Assembly (NCBI RefSeq): GCF_006228125.1
Contig: NZ_VDFY01000146.1
Span: forward strand, 1 to 35,186
DNA length: 35,186 bases
Source: Micromonospora orduensis
GTDB lineage: Bacteria; Actinomycetota; Actinomycetes; Mycobacteriales; Micromonosporaceae
Direction: 5' to 3'
The stretch's first letter is position 1, and the number at the start of each line of letters is the position of its first letter. Under the pieces are notes generated by a model. The model made no database searches. It was given only the letters and a program-made list of their open reading frames with translations, and had not been told where the DNA came from. Below are positions 1 through 8,812 of this stretch, one piece after another. The translations under genes were made by a program, and so were the position numbers.

Positions 1-1
1 C

Positions 2-541
2 GACAGCAGCGCCGAACTGCCGGACATGCGCACGTGGTTCGGCGACGACCTCACCGACCCGGACCTGCCAGCCGACGAGGCCACCACCCATCTCGGTGAC
101 GCGCCGCTGGTGGAAGCGACCAGCCTCGTCGTGGCCTGCTTGCCCCTCGACCCGGCCGACGCCACCAACCGGATCCGGCTGGCGTGGCTGCTGACCGCAT
201 GCGCGCGACTGCTGCGCCCCGGCGGCTGCCTCGTCCTCGTCGTCACCGCCCCCAACGGGGGATTCGGACCGGAGGACTTCACCCCGGCGGCCACCGCCGC
301 CGCGGCCGTCGGCCTGGGCTACCTGCAGCACATCGTCGCCGTCGCCGCCGACACCAGCGGCGACGCGTTCAGCTACCACGTCACCGACGAGGAACTACTC
401 ACCCTCGCCCAGCAGAGCAGCCACCCGTGGGCGGTGGCACACCTGCGCGTGCACGCCGACCTCCTCGTCTTCAGCCCGGCACCACCACCCTCGGCGTCGC
501 AGAGGCCGAGCCGTCGACAGGGCGGTGACCGCCGTGACTGA
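2..541 (+). CDS. Methyltransferase-like protein, 5' end outside window
   Basis: The frame is open from the first base, so the N-terminus lies upstream. The visible part reads like the C-terminal half of a Rossmann-fold SAM-dependent methyltransferase: a hydrophobic strand, then LLRPGGCLVLVVTAP (the usual LkPGG turn after motif IV), then alternating helices and strands ending in HADLLVFSPAP. The last 20 residues are a charged, low-complexity tail. Its shape matches the C-terminal half of the next gene (LLRPGGTVVVTARP ... EDVLIFRRP), so the two may be a duplicated pair. Its stop overlaps the start of the next gene by 17 bases, which suggests translational coupling. No catalytic (D/N/S)PP(Y/F) motif is visible, so substrate and activity cannot be assigned. 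An internal ATG at 26 is only the first methionine in the window, not a start. Confidence 0.6.
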   Translation, partial: DSSAELPDMRTWFGDDLTDPDLPADEATTHLGDAPLVEATSLVVACLPLDPADATNRIRLAWLLTACARLLRPGGCLVLVVTAPNGGFGPEDFTPAATAAAAVGLGYLQHIVAVAADTSGDAFSYHVTDEELLTLAQQSSHPWAVAHLRVHADLLVFSPAPPPSASQRPSRRQGGDRRD

Positions 542-1529
542 GCACACCTCCTTTCCCACCGACCCAGGCCAGCCGGCCAGCCGCGTGGAGGACAACCAGG
601 GCCAACATCGTGACCACGCCGGTCGCCACCGCGACACCGGCAGGCGTCACCGCGCACCCAACGGGCCGAAGGACCTGTCGGTATGGGCGACCGCGCAGCA
701 GACCGGGCCGGTGCAGCGCCGCGGCCGGTACGTGCCCGAGTCGGTCAAGCACCCCGCCCGGATGCTCCCCGCGATCGCCGCTCACGCGGTGCGCGCCTAC
801 ACCCGCCCCGGCGACCTGGTCCTCGACCCCATGTGCGGGATCGGCACCACCCTCGTCGAGGCCATCCACGCCGGCCGCGACGCCATCGGCGTGGAGTACG
901 AACCGCGCTGGTCGAACATCGCCGACGCCAACATCACCCACGCCCAGCGCCAAGGCGCCACCAGCCGGGCCTCCGTGGTCCGCGGCGACGCCACCCGCCT
1001 GCGGTCCCTGCTACCCGCCGCGCTCACCGGGCAGGTCGCCCTGGTCGTGACCTCGCCGCCGTATGGGCCGACCGTGCACGGCCTCGTCCGGCCCGGAGCC
1101 GACGGCGTGGCGAAATTCGACAACGCCTACAACGACGGCACCGACCGCGGCAACCTCGCCTACCGCGACCTCACCGGCCTCGCCGACGGCTTCGCACACA
1201 TCCTCACCGGCTGCGCGACCCTGCTGCGCCCTGGCGGCACCGTCGTCGTCACCGCCCGACCATGGCGCAAGAACGGCCAGCTCGTCGACCTGCCGTCGGC
1301 GGTCATCGCCGCCGGCATGCGCGCCGGCCTGATCCCCACCGAGCGGTGCGTTGCGCTGCTCGCGGCAGTCCGCGACGGGCACCTCATCGCCCGCCCATCC
1401 TTCTTCCAACTCCAGGCCGTACGCAAAGCCCGCGCCGGCGGCACCCCGCTACACCTGATCACACACGAGGACGTGCTGATCTTCCGCCGCCCCCAAATCT
1501 CCGCGAGTTGCAACGAACCCAAGTGTTGA
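525..1529 (+). CDS. Site-specific DNA methyltransferase, TSPPY type (N4-cytosine/N6-adenine)
   Basis: A 334-aa protein with the two hallmarks of an amino-DNA methyltransferase: SAM-binding motif I (LDPMCGIGTTLVEA, residues ~100-113) and catalytic motif IV TSPPYG (residues 176-181). Motif I precedes motif IV, so it is not a beta-class (IV before I) arrangement. There is no long target-recognition insertion, and the basic, disordered N-terminal ~45 residues carry no known domain. It would transfer a methyl group from SAM to the exocyclic amine of adenine or cytosine in DNA. No restriction endonuclease gene is visible beside it, so it may be an orphan enzyme, for example one carried by an integrated mobile element. 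GTG at 525 is taken as start; GTG at 534 is an in-frame alternative. A strong hairpin follows the stop. Confidence 0.85.
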   Translation: MTAVTEHTSFPTDPGQPASRVEDNQGQHRDHAGRHRDTGRRHRAPNGPKDLSVWATAQQTGPVQRRGRYVPESVKHPARMLPAIAAHAVRAYTRPGDLVLDPMCGIGTTLVEAIHAGRDAIGVEYEPRWSNIADANITHAQRQGATSRASVVRGDATRLRSLLPAALTGQVALVVTSPPYGPTVHGLVRPGADGVAKFDNAYNDGTDRGNLAYRDLTGLADGFAHILTGCATLLRPGGTVVVTARPWRKNGQLVDLPSAVIAAGMRAGLIPTERCVALLAAVRDGHLIARPSFFQLQAVRKARAGGTPLHLITHEDVLIFRRPQISASCNEPKC

Positions 1530-1543
1530 CGCGGCGAATGCGG

Positions 1544-1576
1544 GTGTCCGGTGGGCTCGTCATGCCATCCGGACAC
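1544..1576. terminator. Stem-loop after the DNA methyltransferase gene
   Basis: Arms GTGTCCGG (1544-1551) and CCGGACAC (1569-1576) pair perfectly, and inside them TGG/CCA can extend the stem past one bulged T. It begins 15 bases after the methyltransferase stop. There is no clear T-tract, which is common for GC-rich actinobacterial terminators. Confidence 0.5.
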
Positions 1577-1858
1577 TCGGGTTCGGACCCACCCTAGCGC
1601 TCGGTGACTACGCGGAGGCTCGGCACTGCGCAGGGCTCGCGGCTTCCTTCGATCGGACCGCTTGGTTCAGATGAGCTGTGGGCAACGATCGCCTGACGGG
1701 AGGGCGGCGGCGCATATGTCGTCGCCCCATGGTCAATCAGCGACTGGGCGAAGCTTGTTGAGTGCCACGCCGATACGGTGGCGTCTCTCAATACCCATCT
1801 TGACGGCCAACCTCCACGAGCCGACGCGCGGATCTGCCGATGAGGCGCGCGCCGTATC
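1577..1858. other. Non-coding stretch, nothing recognised
   Basis: Between the methyltransferase terminator and the next gene I see no convincing coding frame, RNA gene or repeat. Short open frames here lack a ribosome binding site and resemble no known protein. Confidence 0.4.
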
Positions 1859-2395
1859 GTGCTGGCCATGATCGAGACCGCTGCGCCGAGGACGCGCAAC
1901 CGGAGTGGCACGGCCGCACTCGTGCTTGGGTGCATCAGCCTGCTTCTGTCGCTGATCGCGTGCGGTGTGGCGGGCCTGTCTGTCGACAGCAATGACATAG
2001 ACCTGCTCCCGGTACAGTCCAAGCCAGAGGTCGCCAGCGCGGCCCAGGTGGAAGCCGTCGCTCACGTGACCCTGCCGCCCGGCAGCGTGCTGCTCACCGC
2101 CGCGTACAGCAACGGCTTGGAAACCCAGCTCTCGGCGAAGGTCCGCATGCCGCGCACCGAACTCGACGCCTTCGTCGCCGCGGCAAATTTCACAACGGCT
2201 CTCGCGCCGGGGCTTCGGGCAGTCGACGCCAAGCACAACGTCGGTGGCGGCAACCTGTGGGACCCCGAAACCGCCAAGACTATCTCCGGCCTCGACGAGG
2301 AGCAACCCACGGCAGAGGGCACACGTCGAGCGCTCCTGGTCAACCTGGACGCACCCGATGCAGTCACCGTGTACCTGTACGCCAGCCGCGGCTGA
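1859..2395 (+). CDS. Hypothetical membrane-anchored protein
   Basis: I do not recognise the family. The 178-aa product has a short cytoplasmic N-terminus rich in Arg/Thr, one strong transmembrane segment (ALVLGCISLLLSLIACGVAG, residues ~21-40), then about 135 mostly polar residues predicted to be extracytoplasmic. This topology suits an anchored lipoprotein-like or sensor-like protein, but no lipobox or named domain is visible. The start is uncertain: GTG at 1859 or ATG at 1868, and neither has a good Shine-Dalgarno sequence. It is flanked by a methyltransferase unit and an insertion sequence, so it sits in the accessory part of the window. The third-position bias is weaker than in the stress island. 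Confidence 0.6.
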   Translation: MLAMIETAAPRTRNRSGTAALVLGCISLLLSLIACGVAGLSVDSNDIDLLPVQSKPEVASAAQVEAVAHVTLPPGSVLLTAAYSNGLETQLSAKVRMPRTELDAFVAAANFTTALAPGLRAVDAKHNVGGGNLWDPETAKTISGLDEEQPTAEGTRRALLVNLDAPDAVTVYLYASRG

Positions 2396-2418
2396 ACCCC
2401 GCAGGCATCCGCTTCTGG

Positions 2419-3960
2419 CACCCCTCTGTGTCAAGAGGCGGCGAGGAGTCGTGTTCTAGGCTGGGGTTTGGCGGGTCCGGGAAGTGACTGTTCCGAAGTG
2501 TCGATCATGGGGATTGGGTCGGCCGCGCTGGATTGAAGAGTCCTCCCCACGTGTCCTCCCGGGCCCGTCCCGGCTTTCTTGGCGTCTTTGATCATTTGCT
2601 TGTAGACGATGTCGGACAGCCGGCGCTTGAGTGCTCGCATGGCCTCCATCGGGGTCTTGCCGGCGGCGAGTTTGCGCCGGTAGTAGGCGCGGCCTTCGGT
2701 GTCGTGGCGCAGCTGGACGACGGCCATGATGTGCAGGGCCCGGTTGATGCGCCGGTTCCCGGCTCGGGACAGGCGGTGGCGTTGCTGGTCGCCGGAGGAC
2801 ACGTCCAGGGGTGCGGTGCCGTTCCAGGAGGCGAAGTGCCCGCGGCTGGCGAATCGGCTGATGTCCGCGACGTCTCCGATCAGGCGGGCGGCGCCGGAGG
2901 GGCCGATGCCGTTGAGGTCCTGCAGACTGCTGCCGGTGGTTTCGACAAGCTCAGTCAGTTCCTTGTTCGCGGCCTTGATTTTCTTGTCGACCTGGACCAG
3001 TTCGGTGATCAGTTCGGAGGCCAGCCGGCGGCGGGTGCGCCCGACCAGATCACGCGGCCGGATCGTGTTGAGCAGGGTCCGGGCCTGGGCGGCGGACAGG
3101 AACTTCTTCGCCCCACCGGGCAGCAGCTCCAGCAGCAGCTTGTGGATGCGGTTGAGCAGATCGGTGCGGGCGTGGCCGAGACCGTCGCGGTGGTCGACCA
3201 GCAGCCTCAATGCAACCGTCACATCGTCGACGGTGACCTGCCGCAGACCCTTCGCCCGCAGGGCGGCGACGGCGACGCTGTGGGCGTCGACTAGGTCGGT
3301 TTGCGGCCCTGACCGGTGTCGAACACGCGGGCCCGTGCGGACAGCTTCGCCGGGACGTCCACCACGGTTTCGCCGTCGGCGACGAGGCGTTGAGCGATGT
3401 GCCGGCCGATCCCGTTGCAACCCTCCACCGCCCAGACACGGTCCTTGTGCTGTCGACCGAGTTCCAGCATCGGCCGGTAGCCGTCGCGGTCGGTGGTGAA
3501 CCGGCCCTGCGCGAGAACCTTCTCGCGGTCGTTGATGATCTCGATGGTCGCGGACCGCTTGTGCGGGTCCATACCGATGATGACCTGTCCACGCTCGTTC
3601 TCCTCGATCAGACCGGGGCTGAATCCGGCGAGGAGGGCAGCGCTACTTCGAGCTGGGCAGACCCCTCTTGAGTCTCTCCGCGCCACGGTGACCGGCAGGA
3701 CGCATGCCAGATGAGAGCCACACCAAACCGCGGTGGGCAGCCGCCGAAAGAGCGACCCCGCCGGTCACCTCGACCAAGCCTGGCCGGGCTGCGGTCGTAC
3801 CACCAGTAGATAAGTAGCCGCCGATCGGGCGCGACGCCAAGCGATGTGCCGTCACGCACCGTAGTGCTTCTCGGCATCCTGCGGCACACGGAACTGCTGA
3901 TGAGCAAGCAGGCAGTTCGTCGTCCCGTGCCTTAGCGGGCGATCTTCGCGTTCGGCCGTC
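2419..3960 (-). mobile_element. IS110-type insertion sequence, approximate extent
   Basis: The element is defined by its transposase. IS110 elements lack the usual long terminal inverted repeats, so the ends cannot be fixed by eye. The string CCCCTCT occurs just beyond the 3' end of the transposase (near 2421) and again near 3662, at the 5' side; I cannot tell whether these are element ends. In IS110-group elements the non-coding DNA upstream of the transposase encodes the guide (bridge) RNA. Here that would be somewhere in 3610-3960, but I could not identify the RNA. Confidence 0.4.
2431..3686 (-). pseudogene. IS110-family transposase, frameshifted
   Basis: Two frames together make one IS110 transposase. 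The N-terminal frame (3686 to 3291) holds the RuvC-like DEDD domain, with VIIGMDPHKRSATIEII carrying the first catalytic Asp and AVEGCNGIG further on. It stops after GQGRKPT. The second frame picks up at TDLVDAHSVAVAAL and continues to 2431 with the C-terminal domain (LNGIGPSGAARLIGDV ... ASWNGTAPLDVSSG ... INRALH). The join lies at about 3300-3306, where removing one base from an A run turns GRK-TDLVDAH into GRK-PT-stop. IS110 transposases are normally one continuous ORF, so this copy is probably inactive. The true start is unclear: ATG at 3572 would cut off the residues before the first Asp, and the frame runs open to 3686 without a good start. Confidence 0.88.
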
Positions 3961-4013
3961 ACCTGCGATCGGTGCCGGAAACTCCGTGGCCGGGCATCGA
4001 CGCAACACGGATA
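3687..4013. other. Non-coding stretch upstream of the IS110 transposase
   Basis: No convincing gene is present. It may contain the left non-coding end of the IS110 element and the promoter of the following gene. A possible -10-like ATAAT occurs at about 4011, directly at the likely start of the next gene. Confidence 0.35.
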
Positions 4014-5042
4014 ATGGGCTCCATGACCGGTGGCCAAGACACCCGCACACCGGATGATGGCACGGTCGCGGCGGGCGGCGCCGCGCAGGCTCGACTGCTG
4101 GAGCTCGCTGAGCTGTGCCACATCTGCCGGGTGGTATTCCATAGGACTGCAGATCGATTCCACTGGCGGCCCACGCTGGGTTCGGCGGCGGAGGTGCTGG
4201 CAGCGGCTCTGCCGAGTCCAGATCCGCTTCTGGCGGCACCGCGTCTGGAGACCGGGCATCGACTGGTTGCGGGTGCCGTTCAGACGTATCTGCTTACTGC
4301 GGCTGGTCATCTTGGTGCGCTGTCTGCCCTCTATCGCGCGGGTGAGGTGCTGTTCACGCCCGGGATGGTGGTTCGTGGGGTCATCGAGTGCAGCGCTCGT
4401 GTCTTCTGGGTGCTCGGCGACCGGGCCGACGGGCCAGAGGATCTATTGGTCCGTGGGTATCTCGAGGAGCTCCTGAGCGCTGAGGAGGCTAAAAAGGCAG
4501 CCGGCCGGCTCGGCGGGAAGTCGACCGACCTGTACAAGCAGCTGGACAACACCTACAGGAATCTCAAGGCGGAGATCGCCGGGCGGTTCCCGGGCACAAC
4601 CCTCGATGGCCTCAGCCGGTGGATGCTGGGCGGGCAGACCTTGGCGAAGCCGGGCGAGGCAGTGACCTCGATGTACGGATTGCTGAAGAAGCACGCAGGT
4701 TCGATGGTCACCAGCAAGATTTCGGAGGGCATCTACGACTACCTGTCGAACGTGACTCACCCGACGCTGTATCCGACTCGTGACCTCCGAGAGTGGGTGC
4801 CGTCGTCGGATCATCCCGATGAGCTGGTCGCCATCCTTCACGTGGAGACCGATTTCGTCGAGCGACAGACAGCGGCTGCGGTGCTCGCGTACTACAACGC
4901 GTTGTCGTACGTGACGTCCTTCTTCGGGTGGAGCACCGACATCCATGACCAGCTCACCGAGGCCATCGACCGGCTCCTGCCGGGTGCACTGCAGAACCCA
5001 AAAGTGGCGCCGGCCGTTCCCTCGGGAGGCCCCATCGCGTAG
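4014..5042 (+). CDS. Hypothetical protein, about 342 aa
   Basis: Family not recognised. The protein appears soluble and largely helical, with moderate hydrophobic stretches (QTYLLTAAGHLGALSALY, GMVVRGVIECSARVFWVLG) but no clear transmembrane segment, and a Lys-rich central part (EEAKKAAGRLGGKSTDLYKQ). A conserved-looking segment YDYLSNVTHPTLYPTRDL follows. The Ser/His content and helical layout are reminiscent of large orphan actinobacterial proteins with a DUF5677-like look, but I cannot assign it. Start candidates are GTG 3972, ATG 4014 and ATG 4023; none has a strong ribosome binding site, and 4014 lies by a -10-like box, so a leaderless transcript is possible. Codon use is less GC3-biased than the stress island, in line with acquisition by transfer. 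Confidence 0.65.
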   Translation: MGSMTGGQDTRTPDDGTVAAGGAAQARLLELAELCHICRVVFHRTADRFHWRPTLGSAAEVLAAALPSPDPLLAAPRLETGHRLVAGAVQTYLLTAAGHLGALSALYRAGEVLFTPGMVVRGVIECSARVFWVLGDRADGPEDLLVRGYLEELLSAEEAKKAAGRLGGKSTDLYKQLDNTYRNLKAEIAGRFPGTTLDGLSRWMLGGQTLAKPGEAVTSMYGLLKKHAGSMVTSKISEGIYDYLSNVTHPTLYPTRDLREWVPSSDHPDELVAILHVETDFVERQTAAAVLAYYNALSYVTSFFGWSTDIHDQLTEAIDRLLPGALQNPKVAPAVPSGGPIA

Positions 5043-5081
5043 CAGCAGCGCGCGGAGTTAGGAATGCTCCCCATCCGGGGT

Positions 5082-5100
5082 TGCATCCGGTTTGGATGCA
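5082..5100. terminator. Stem-loop after the orphan gene
   Basis: Perfect 7-bp arms TGCATCC and GGATGCA are separated by a 5-base loop, 40 bases after the stop of the 4014-5042 gene. This is a plausible terminator, without a T-tract. Confidence 0.35.
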
Positions 5101-5109
5101 CGTCGCCTG

Positions 5110-5400
5110 TCGTCGACCCCGACGTCTGCGTCCGCCCGCTGCAGCGGACGCCGGCCGTCGTCGTACAGCCGGTGGGCGTGGCGGTACCTGGCCGGTCGAC
5201 TTTTCGCCTTGGCAGACCGCGTACGCGCACTTCACACGGCTGAACAGGCGGGGCGTGACCGAGCGGATCCTGACCGAGCTACGTGAGCAGATCCGGGTGG
5301 CTCACGGCCGCGAGCCCGAGCCGACGGCGGGGATCATCGAATCGCGGAGCGTGAAAGGCGCTGACACCGTGCCGCGGCACCGCAACGGCTGTGACTCGAT
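5110..5400 (+). pseudogene. IS5-type transposase fragment
   Basis: One frame reads WPVDFSPWQTAYAHFTRLNR followed by GVTERILTELREQIRVAHGR and then EPTAGIIESRSVKGADTV. This is the familiar segment of actinobacterial IS5-family (DDE) transposases, where the usual text is DFPPWQTVYWHF ... RVAAGRDPEPSAG.IDSQSVK. The conserved Asp at the start of the D-S-Q-S-V-K motif is replaced by Glu (IESRSVK). The fragment has no proper N-terminus, the weak upstream homology is in another frame, and similarity stops near HRNGCDS, where the full transposase would continue for another ~130 residues. It is a decayed, inactive remnant. Confidence 0.75.
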
Positions 5401-5478
5401 CCCTGCCACTGCCGCATGCGGTGCCGCCGGTCCACGCAAGCGGTCACGCCGACCGCGGGCGCTCCGCAAACCGGAAAG

Positions 5479-6732
5479 TCAGGAGTTCTGGAAAGGCAGG
5501 CTCCTACGCGGGTGCGGCGACCGTTCTGGGGTATCCAAGTCCCAAAAGCGCATATTGCCCGTACTGTCACCGGAGGCCACGATCGTGCGTCCGTCCAACT
5601 CGGCCGTCGCCACGCAGCAGACATTCGCACTGTGCCCGGTGTACTGGAACTCGTCGAGCCCTCCGGACTCGGCTCCGACGCCAGCGTCGATGACGTTGAT
5701 GACCGTGAGCAACGGCACCAACGCCACGAATCTGCGCCCGGAACGGGCAAAGGTCGCCACACTCGCCCCGGCCGGGGGCCTCCGGTATTCCTTCAACACC
5801 TTGCGCGTGGCGACATCGACGATCCAGAAGTCGTCCGTCTCTTCCAGGAAATACTCAGACTGGTAAGGATTGTCGTCCTCGTCCTCGTCCTCGTCTTCTT
5901 CGTCGAACTCGTGCTCTGTGCGGTCGAGCTCCTGTTCATCGTCGACGTCTACTCCGTCGCCGAAATCGTGGTAGGGGTCGATCCCCCGAATGGCGACGAG
6001 CTGGCCGTCCAGTGTCGCGAAAGTCCCGAGGCCTTCGGTCTCCTCGGGCACGCCGCCGGGCTCGTAGAGCGGACGACCGGAGGCGACGTCCCACATGGTC
6101 AACGTCGCCAGACTGGGCCGGTACATGGCGGGGTCGCGCGCGATGGTTAGCGCCACCAATCGCCCGTCCAGCACGCCGATGTCCGCGCGGTTCAGTTCCC
6201 ACCCCGCGTCGACACGCACCTCGGCGTGGTGCTCGCCCGTGACGGCGTCGATGATTCGCACCACCCCGTCTCCGGTCCCGACACCCACCAGCGCTCGGCC
6301 GTCTACATTGGCCACCCCGAGCCCGACGATCCTGCTCTCCAGCCGCGCGAAGGACTCGCTCCTCGGGACACCGGCGTCGGAGCGCCAACGCAACACCACT
6401 CCGCTGTCGTCACCGGTGATGAGAATATCGCGGTGCGGTCCGGCGAAGGCCGCGTATCTGACCCTGCCCGCGTGTCCGGTGAGCGCATGGCCGAGCGGCT
6501 GTCCCGTGGCCGCCTCCCAGAGCCGCAAGGTCCGGTCGTCGCTGCCTGAGGCGAACACTGTGCGACCTTCCCACCGCCCGGCGGTGAGATCCCGAACAGC
6601 GTCGGTGTGCCCGCCTCCGCCGCCCGCGGGACTCGCGAACCTGCCGGGTGTCTCCGGGATCTGGTCTGAAGCATCCATGCGGGACAACGTAGCGGAACCA
6701 TCATTCTCGACCGTGCTCCGGATGCAGAGCAT
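5479..6732 (-). CDS. WD40-repeat protein with acidic segment
   Basis: The product (417 aa from ATG 6732, 399 aa from ATG 6678) contains repeated WD40 signatures: GHTDAV-type openings, SGSDDRTLRLWEAATGQPLG, LTGHAGRVRYAAFAG, GDDSGVVLRWRSD and, near the C-terminus, TGHSANVCCVATAELDGR ending in SGDSTGNMRFWDLD. It should fold as a beta-propeller used for protein binding. Between two blades lies a run of Asp/Glu (EEDEDEDEDD) encoded by a short GTCCTC-type tandem repeat near 5873-5895; such repeats can change length. ATG 6732 is preferred because AGAGGT lies six bases upstream; 6678 lacks a ribosome binding site. No partner gene is visible, as both neighbours are transposase remnants. The propeller may be incomplete. 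Confidence 0.75.
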   Translation of the reverse strand: MLCIRSTVENDGSATLSRMDASDQIPETPGRFASPAGGGGGHTDAVRDLTAGRWEGRTVFASGSDDRTLRLWEAATGQPLGHALTGHAGRVRYAAFAGPHRDILITGDDSGVVLRWRSDAGVPRSESFARLESRIVGLGVANVDGRALVGVGTGDGVVRIIDAVTGEHHAEVRVDAGWELNRADIGVLDGRLVALTIARDPAMYRPSLATLTMWDVASGRPLYEPGGVPEETEGLGTFATLDGQLVAIRGIDPYHDFGDGVDVDDEQELDRTEHEFDEEDEDEDEDDNPYQSEYFLEETDDFWIVDVATRKVLKEYRRPPAGASVATFARSGRRFVALVPLLTVINVIDAGVGAESGGLDEFQYTGHSANVCCVATAELDGRTIVASGDSTGNMRFWDLDTPERSPHPRRSLPFQNS

Positions 6733-6965
6733 TTCGACCTCTGAACCGATTGCGAACTCGGACCCCGGCCTCCTGATTGACGAAGTGCAGACTGCGCTGA
6801 GGCGCAGCACTGACCAGCTCGCTCGGCCAACGGCAGCTGGAGAATCCGCCGTCCGGAGGACGCCCAACCAAGGTCGCTCGCGACCTGGTGTAGGGGGCAT
6901 TCTCTCGTCGGTAACTGCGAGCAATCCTGCATCGGCCGGCCGCTCGAACCGTAGTCGAACTCAAC

Positions 6966-7355
6966 TCAACGGCGACCCTTCGTCAACGCCGGACAGGCGC
7001 CGCTGCCGCTTCTTGACGATTTGGGGCTCGAAGGTGCCGGCCCGGTCGCGTGGAACGCCGATCTGCGCCGGGCCAGTGCTGCGGTCAGCACCGTCTTCGA
7101 CCGGCTGCCGTTGCGGATGTTGCCCGCTCCGGCATCTGACACGTCGTGCTTCTCATAGCCGAGGTGCTCGGTCATCTCCTCGTTTAACGCGGTCTTTAGG
7201 ACCGTCTTGGTCAACTGCTGGAGCAGCCCATCCGGACCCGTCAGCGACAGGCCCTGTTCCTTGGCCGCCCGGACCAGCTCGACGGCGGCCTTCGTCTCCG
7301 CCGACGGCTCCGCCCGCTTCTTACGTCCGGACTGATCGTTCTGCGTGGCGGTCAT
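6966..7355 (-). pseudogene. IS256-type (mutator) transposase, N-terminal fragment
   Basis: The start MTATQNDQSGRKKRAEPS is followed by LLQQLTKTVLKTALNEEMTE and then HLGYEKHD and GNIRNGSRSKTVLT. This is the N-terminus of an IS256/Transposase_mut protein. At about 7080 one base is missing: the downstream sequence in the next frame reads TGPAQIGVPRDRAGTFEPQI, the normal continuation, up to about SGVDEG near 6970. There homology ends, with more than 300 residues missing, including the DDE catalytic core. It is therefore both frameshifted and truncated. Start ATG 7355 has GAAGAGGGTG upstream. Confidence 0.85.
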
Positions 7356-7509
7356 CACGGCACCCTCTTCACCAGGCACAACGCCCAGCAGGTCAGGCCG
7401 GAAACACCTTTAGATCCACAGACCCGAGGGACGCGGACATCGCGTGTGGGTGTCCGCTGGTCACGTGTTTTGTTCGTGTCGGTCGTGGCTGTGCCCGACA
7501 ATCTGAGGG

Positions 7510-8754
7510 TCAGGTGGGAATGGGTAGGGGTTCCTGCGGCCAGTTGAGGACCTTGGCGCCGAGCACCGCCGCCTGCAGCGTGAAACGGTGGCTGGGGTCA
7601 GTGGGGTCGTAGCCGGTCAATGTTTTGACGCGAGCCAGGCGGTAGGTGACGGTGCGTACCGATACGTGCAGGCGCTTCGCCGATTCGGTGGCCACCGCAC
7701 CGGTGTCGAAGTAGGCGTGCAGGGTGTCGAGTAGCGGTTCGGCGCCGCCGCGCGCCCGGGTGAGTGGGGTGAGTACGGCTTGTACCAGGTCCACGATGGC
7801 GGGTTGGTCGCGTAGCAGAACTCGGTAGATGAGCAGGTCGTGTGCGTTGATGACGGGGGTGTCTGTGTGGAGTCGCCCGGCCATGGCGAGTGCTTCGCGG
7901 GCCTCCTCGTAGGAGCGGGCTATGCCGTACAGACCGGGGTGGGACCGGCCGACAGCTACCCGCCAGGGTCCTCCCCGGGGCAGTCGGCTCAGCTCGCGGT
8001 GCATGAGGCGGCCGAGTTCATTGCTCGCGTCCATCGCCGGCGGTAGTCGGCCGACTGATCCGGTGTCGGCGGGTGCCAGCACGACGAGCAGGCCGTCCTT
8101 GGTCGCGACGAGGACGTCGCGGTCGCCGAGCCGGTCGAACATGACCGCCTCAAGGGCGCTGATCGCCGCGTCGGCGTCGGGTAGTCGTCGGCTCGGTGCG
8201 GCCAGCGCCACTTGGTGGACCCTGGCGAGGTCGAGCCCGAACGGTTCGGCGCGTTCGACGAGGGAGCCGAGGTCGGAGTCACCGCGCAGCAGGTCGTCGA
8301 TGAGTTCGCGGCGCAGGGTCTCCTCGCGGCGGACGAGGTCGCGGCGGGCGACTGCGTATCCCTCGGCGAGGGTGGCGACCGCGTCGTCGATGACCTGCAG
8401 GACGGCGGTCGCGGCGGCGCGGACTGCTTCACGGTCGCGGGAGCGCACCACCATCGGCAGGTCTTGCCACAGCCGCCGCGCGGCGGACAGATACAGCTGT
8501 ACGACCGGCCCCGCGGAGATGCCCTGTTCGGCGGCGCGGCGGCCGAGCAGGCCGACCGCGTCCAGTTCTCTACTTTTGGCTTGGCGGCCGTGCGTGGCCG
8601 CGTCGGCGAGCATCCGCAGGTAGTCGCCGAGCAGCTCCACCGGGACTCCGCCGGCGTCTCGGCTGGCTCCTTCGGCGACTTTGAGTAGCCACGCATCTTC
8701 CGGTTCCGGTGTTGCAGGCCGCCGCCCGCCGCGTCGCCGCGTGCTGTCGGTCAT
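7510..8754 (-). CDS. PucR/CdaR-type transcriptional regulator
   Basis: A 414-aa protein with the layout of the PucR/CdaR family. A helical N-terminal region (residues ~15-150) is followed by a central GGDEF-like fold (LARVHQVALAAP ... DRDVLVATKDGLLVVLAP). The C-terminal helix-turn-helix of the HTH_30 type (ATESAKRLHVSVRTVTYRLA, about 355-375) ends in a conserved helix (GYDPTDPSHRFTLQAAV). Such proteins bind DNA through the C-terminus and sense an effector through the N-terminus; the effector here is unknown. ATG 8754 is chosen because GGAGGCGAGGCGGAG lies directly upstream. It is divergent from the six-gene unit that begins at 9105, and dyad A (8895-8911) lies between them, so it is a candidate regulator of that unit and of itself. 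Confidence 0.85.
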   Translation of the reverse strand: MTDSTRRRGGRRPATPEPEDAWLLKVAEGASRDAGGVPVELLGDYLRMLADAATHGRQAKSRELDAVGLLGRRAAEQGISAGPVVQLYLSAARRLWQDLPMVVRSRDREAVRAAATAVLQVIDDAVATLAEGYAVARRDLVRREETLRRELIDDLLRGDSDLGSLVERAEPFGLDLARVHQVALAAPSRRLPDADAAISALEAVMFDRLGDRDVLVATKDGLLVVLAPADTGSVGRLPPAMDASNELGRLMHRELSRLPRGGPWRVAVGRSHPGLYGIARSYEEAREALAMAGRLHTDTPVINAHDLLIYRVLLRDQPAIVDLVQAVLTPLTRARGGAEPLLDTLHAYFDTGAVATESAKRLHVSVRTVTYRLARVKTLTGYDPTDPSHRFTLQAAVLGAKVLNWPQEPLPIPT

Positions 8755-8812
8755 CTCCGCCTCGCCTCCTCGAACCACCACTTGTCACGCCACCCGTGGT
8801 GGTGGCCGGCGC

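Noticed and set aside
3291..3320. Programmed -1 frameshift in the IS110 transposase
   Set aside because: The site lacks a proper slippery heptamer, and IS110 transposases are normally a single frame, so mutation is the simpler explanation.
5400..5866. Continuation of the plus-strand frame beyond the IS5-type fragment
   Set aside because: Transposase similarity stops near 5397; the rest runs antisense to the WD40 gene and has no recognisable product.
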